A stretch of DNA of 17,789 nucleotides, taken from Aureococcus anophagefferens. Its lineage: Eukaryota; Sar; Pelagophyceae; Pelagomonadales; Pelagomonadaceae. Shown piece by piece: positions 15,042 through 17,789 of the stretch. Numbering within the stretch: the first letter of the stretch is position 1; each line of letters begins with the position of its first letter. The translations under genes and the position numbers were made by a program. The notes under the pieces were generated by a model, which searched no databases, was not told where the DNA came from, and worked only from the letters and a program-made list of their open reading frames with translations. The stretch is taken from NCBI RefSeq assembly GCF_000186865.1, contig NW_008705576.1, positions 857,034 to 874,822 on the forward strand, given 5' to 3'.

Positions 15042-16652
15042 TTACCGGAACGCGTCGCGCGCGGATCGGTACGCGTCGTCCGCGGCCCGGGACACGGAGT
15101 CGAAGAACGACGTCCGGCGCTGCTTCGCCGGCTTGTTGCCCTCGGAGCGGCAGAGCGAGCAGCCCAGGGAGAACTCGACGCCGTGGGGCGGGTGCTTGAC
15201 GCCGAGCGGGCAGTGTCGCGGCCCGCGGCACGGCGCGCGGTCCGCGTCGAGCGCGCCCCGGTTCGCGGCGCCGTGGCATGAGGAACAGAACGACGTCGTG
15301 CCGAAGCAAAAAAACGACGCCTCCGCGCAGCAGTAGCGGCACTTCCACGCGATCGCGGCGTCGCCGTGGCCCCGGGCGCAGCCCCTGCCGACGACCTGGC
15401 ACGCGCCGCAGCGCCGCGTCGCGCCCGGGCCCTCGCCCTCGGCCATCGCGCCGCACGCGCGCGCGCCGCCGACGAAGGCCCGGCCGCAGTCGCCGCACTC
15501 GTAGAAGAACCACGTGGCCTGCGAGGACGCGTGAGCGCGCGAACATTTCTCCTCCCCGACGCGGCGTCCGCGCGAGCGCGTGCTCGAGCGGCCGGCCGTC
15601 GAAGTCGCCGCCGGGCGCGACGCGCCGCTTCTCCGCGGGGTCCGCGCGGAGCGCGCCGCGGGCCGCGGCGCGCACGGACGCCTTGAGGCCGTCGGCGAGC
15701 GCGAGGCGCGCGAGGAGCGCGTCGTGGCGCAGAGGACCGTCGCGCGCCGGGCAGGTGACGTGGCCGAAGGAGATCTCGGGCCCCGGGAAGCCGCGGTCGA
15801 GCGCCTCGGCCGCGCAGCTGAGGTGCACCCTATGCCCGCAGTCGAGTTCGATCTCCGGCGAGGCCCGGAGCGCCTCGCCGCAGTAGAGGCAGTCGAGGCC
15901 GTCGCACGCGGCGCAGGTCGCCGGGCACACCGCCTCGCCCGCGAGGCCGCCGCAGAAGTGGCCGCACGCGAGCCTGCGATGCGTATGGGGTCGCGCGCGT
16001 GCTGTTGGCGCAGCGAGACGCCGGCGCATCACTTCTTCGCGCAGCGTTTCGCGAGGCCCGGGCCGCAGGCGCCGCAGGCGCCGCGCGCGCGCTCGCAGAG
16101 GTCGACGAGGTCCCGCTTCTCGTTGATGGTGGGTTCCAGGAGCCCCCGCTCCCGGAGGTAGCGCCGCATGGCCCGCGTCGACGAGCGCGCCGTCCAGGGC
16201 GCGTCCGACGACACGACGACGTCGCCGCAGAACGTGCATTTCGGCGCGCGGTGCTCCTCGCAGGTGCGGCCGTCGTGGTAGGGCGTCTCCCGGCACGCGG
16301 CGCAGAACGTCGCGCCGCAGGCGCAGCGGAAGCGCCACGTCGCGCGGTGCAGCACGTGCGCGTGGCTCAGCGCCGAGCCGTCGTCGCCGACGGTGATCGC
16401 GCCGCGCGGCGCGGTCCGGTCGAGCTCGGGGACGCCCGTCATCCAGTCCGCGCGCGGCTCGAGCCACGCGCCGCAGCCCGCCGGGCAGGTCACGAAGCCC
16501 GCGGCGCGCATCTGCTCGTCGGACGTGACCGGCGGCGGCGCGCCGTCGACGTCCATGCCGTCGTCGGAGCCCGTCCATTCGCCCTCGTCGTCCTCGATGG
16601 GCAGGCGCACGTCGACCACCTCCTCGATGACGGCGTCGTCGTCCTGCTCCAT
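15042..16652 (-). CDS. MYCBP2/PHR-type RING-Cys-relay E3 ubiquitin ligase, three exons
   Basis: Exons 16652-16033, 15973-15574 and 15518-15042 join to 498 residues. In order: an acidic N-terminus; an IBR-like zinc region (CPAGCGAWLEP ... RCACGATFCAACRE.PYHDGRTCEEH, about 56-134); a short Cys-rich link (ACGHFCGG..CPATCAAC); a RING (C235-x2-C238, C252-x-H254-x2-H257-x2-C260, C281-P-A-R284); and a tandem-cysteine domain (FFYECGDCGRAFVGGARAC, then WKCRYCCAEASFFCFGTTSFCSSCH). The relay cysteines of the MYCBP2 mechanism correspond to C362 (GGARAC) and C411 (FFCFGTT), with F412 and H422 also kept. Such ligases pass ubiquitin between two cysteines and esterify Thr/Ser. The last RING ligand is Arg284 instead of Cys. 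It is far smaller than animal PHR proteins. Tandem repeats lie directly upstream of the start. Confidence 0.85.
15519..15573 (-). other. Intron 2 of the RING-Cys-relay gene (55 nt), apparently GC-AG
   Basis: Frame changes between PLEHAL and ATWFFYECGDC. The acceptor CTCGCAG at 15519 is clear. No GT lies in the required phase 0; GCGCGG at 15573, or GCGCTC at 15579, keeps frame. A one- or two-base assembly error is the alternative. Confidence 0.6.
15974..16032 (-). other. GT-AG intron 1 of the RING-Cys-relay gene (59 nt)
   Basis: GTGATG at 16032 to ATCGCAG at 15974, phase 2. Splicing replaces an immediate TGA with K-L-A-C-G-H-F-C and joins the two Cys-rich regions in frame. Confidence 0.8.
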
Positions 16653-16660
16653 TGCGGGTG

Positions 16661-16795
16661 CTGCGACGCGCGCCGAAGAGGTGCAGTTACTGCGGACTGC
16701 GACGCGCGCCGAGAAAGGCGCGGTTGCTGCGGACTGCGACGCGCGTCGAAGAGGTGCAGTTGCTGCGGACTGCGACGCGCGTCGACAGAGGCGGA
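16661..16795. repeat. 36-37-bp tandem repeat in the 5' flank of the E3 gene
   Basis: About four copies start at 16661, 16697, 16734 and 16770, each opening CTGCGACGCGCGYCGA and continuing with variants of AGAGGTGCAGTTGCTGCGGA. The array starts 9 bp upstream of the E3 start codon and fills most of the 212-bp gap to the ankyrin gene, so it lies in the promoter or 5' UTR. Confidence 0.85.
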
Positions 16796-16864
16796 CCGCG
16801 CGCCGAACAGCTCAAGACTCAAAATTCAAGATGCCTTCAAGAGGCCTTTTCGCAACAATTTTTA

Positions 16865-17677
16865 CTAAAGCTCGAGCTCGTCGTCGTCCGGGATGCCCTC
16901 CATGCGCAACGCGAAGGCCTTGACGGCCTCGGCGCGCTTCGCCTCGTCGCCCGGGTCGGCGGTCCACGCGTCGATGGCCGCGTCGCGCGCGGCCTTGTCC
17001 TCGGGAGACTCGGCCTTGCGCGCCTGGCGGATCCACTTGCGCTCCTTGTCCGTGAGCGTCGTCGCCGGGTTCGCCGGCGACGGCTTCGGCTCGCGCCGCC
17101 GCATGACGGTCTTCCGGAACCGCTTCGCGGCGAGGGAGTCGTGGACCTGGGAGAAGAGCGTCTTGAAGCGCGCGCGGTGGGCCGCGGCCTTGGCCTGGCC
17201 CGGCGCGGCGACGAGGGGCTTCTCGTAGCCCGCGACGACGGGCGCGGCGGCGGCGAGCGCGTCCTGCTCCCTGCGTTTCCTCAGCTTCGCGTCGATGCGA
17301 AAATAGGCGACCTCGAGGCGCCGCGCCATCAACGCGAATCCCAATTCGACGGCGTGCTGCATGGGCGTGCGCTTCGCGCCGTTCTCCTTGTGCCAGGGGC
17401 TGCCGCCCCAGAGGAGCGCCTCCGCGGCGGACTCGTGGCCCGCGCCCATGGCCAGGTGCAGGGGCGTGTCGAGGCCCCGGTGCGTCACGGCCGCCGGGTT
17501 CGCGCCGTGGCGAATCAAGAGCTGGATGCACTCCGTCTGGCCCTCGCCGGCGGCCCGGTGCAGGAGCGTCACGCCGCTCCAGCGCGTCGTCGTCACCGTG
17601 CACTGGCCCGCGTCGAGGAGCTTCTCCGTCAGCGGCACGTTGCCCGTGCGCACGGCGTAGAAGCAGTCCTGCGTCAT
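16865..17677 (-). CDS. Ankyrin-repeat protein
   Basis: 270 residues. The N-terminal half holds about three to four ankyrin repeats: DCFYAVRTGNVPLTEKLLDAG, then VTLLHRAAGEGQTECIQLLIRHGANPAAVT, DTPLHLAMGAGHESAAEALLWGGSP and RTPMQHAVELGFALMARRL. The TPLH and LLxxGA signatures are clear. The C-terminal half is Lys/Arg- and Ala-rich, predicted mostly helical, with FKTLFSQVHDSLAAKRFRKTVMRRREPKPSP and an acidic end DDDELEL. No enzymatic domain is visible, so it is probably a protein-protein adaptor. I start at the ATG at 17677 (MTQDCFYAV), where repeat homology begins; an in-frame ATG at 17740 adds 21 unconvincing residues. It is in tandem with the E3 gene downstream. The remaining bases 17678-17789 show nothing I can name. 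Confidence 0.85.
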   Translation of the reverse strand: MTQDCFYAVRTGNVPLTEKLLDAGQCTVTTTRWSGVTLLHRAAGEGQTECIQLLIRHGANPAAVTHRGLDTPLHLAMGAGHESAAEALLWGGSPWHKENGAKRTPMQHAVELGFALMARRLEVAYFRIDAKLRKRREQDALAAAAPVVAGYEKPLVAAPGQAKAAAHRARFKTLFSQVHDSLAAKRFRKTVMRRREPKPSPANPATTLTDKERKWIRQARKAESPEDKAARDAAIDAWTADPGDEAKRAEAVKAFALRMEGIPDDDELEL

Positions 17678-17789
17678 ATGGGCAGCGAGACGAGAAACGC
17701 GTGCAGTTAATCCAGCGCGGCCATCAGTAGGGGCAAACAAGGACCCCCGGCCGGGGTTGCCGCCGCCGCCCGTCGACGAGTGCGGCGAG

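Noticed and set aside
14419..16578. A 719-codon minus-strand frame across galactokinase and the E3 gene
   Set aside because: Only the part at 15973-15574 is real (E3 exon 2). The rest is antisense to galactokinase or out of frame with the other E3 exons.
16393..16923. Plus-strand frames through the tandem repeats upstream of the E3 gene
   Set aside because: They are low-complexity translations of the repeat and of antisense E3 sequence, with no domain.

Overview
The window is nuclear DNA from a compact, very GC-rich eukaryotic genome. The best guess is a stramenopile microalga with a red-type complex plastid, probably a pelagophyte of the Aureococcus kind. The reasons are: (1) eukaryote-only families (telomerase/Cajal-body WD40 protein, class I cyclic-nucleotide phosphodiesterase, linker-histone domain, RING-Cys-relay E3 ligase); (2) a shikimate kinase with a signal peptide ending in an A|F junction, the heterokont plastid-import signature; (3) two ~200-bp intron-like elements with terminal inverted repeats and 8-bp target-site duplications, matching the 'introner' DNA transposons described from such algae. 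The species name is inference. I saw no tRNA, rRNA or CRISPR array.

Layout, left to right: start of an unknown gene (-, partial, 1-192); TCAB1/WRAP53 (+, 317-1432); plastid shikimate kinase (-, 1442-2167); a 1.4-kb gene-poor stretch with one doubtful small ORF; cyclic-nucleotide phosphodiesterase (+, 3582-5406) carrying introner 1; a degenerate SDR protein (-, 5469-6161); a proline-rich protein with an RS-like tail (+, 6261-7973); a DUF819 membrane protein in three exons (-, 7970-9310); a DEG9/DEG10-like protease (+, 9404-11331) carrying introner 2; an H15-FKBP fusion (-, 11387-11929); a secreted CBM9-like protein (+, 12023-13381); galactokinase (+, 13547-15019); a MYCBP2-type RING-Cys-relay E3 in three exons (-, 15042-16652); an ankyrin-repeat protein (-, 16865-17677).

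The genes are not a pathway or operon. They are housekeeping and signalling genes packed with strict strand alternation over the first ten firmly called genes. Intergenic gaps are mostly about 10-125 bp, and two convergent genes overlap at their stop codons.

The most interesting material is the pair of introner-like elements. Both appear to place the splice donor at element position 5 and the acceptor at the last two bases, so 8 bp of duplicated target plus 4 bp of element add exactly 12 in-frame bases to the mRNA. Three of the six inferred introns need a GC rather than GT donor. Other points of note are a phosphodiesterase lacking the family's invariant glutamine, an SDR lacking the catalytic Tyr and Lys, an H1-FKBP fusion, and an algal RING-Cys-relay ligase with both relay cysteines present but the last RING zinc ligand changed.
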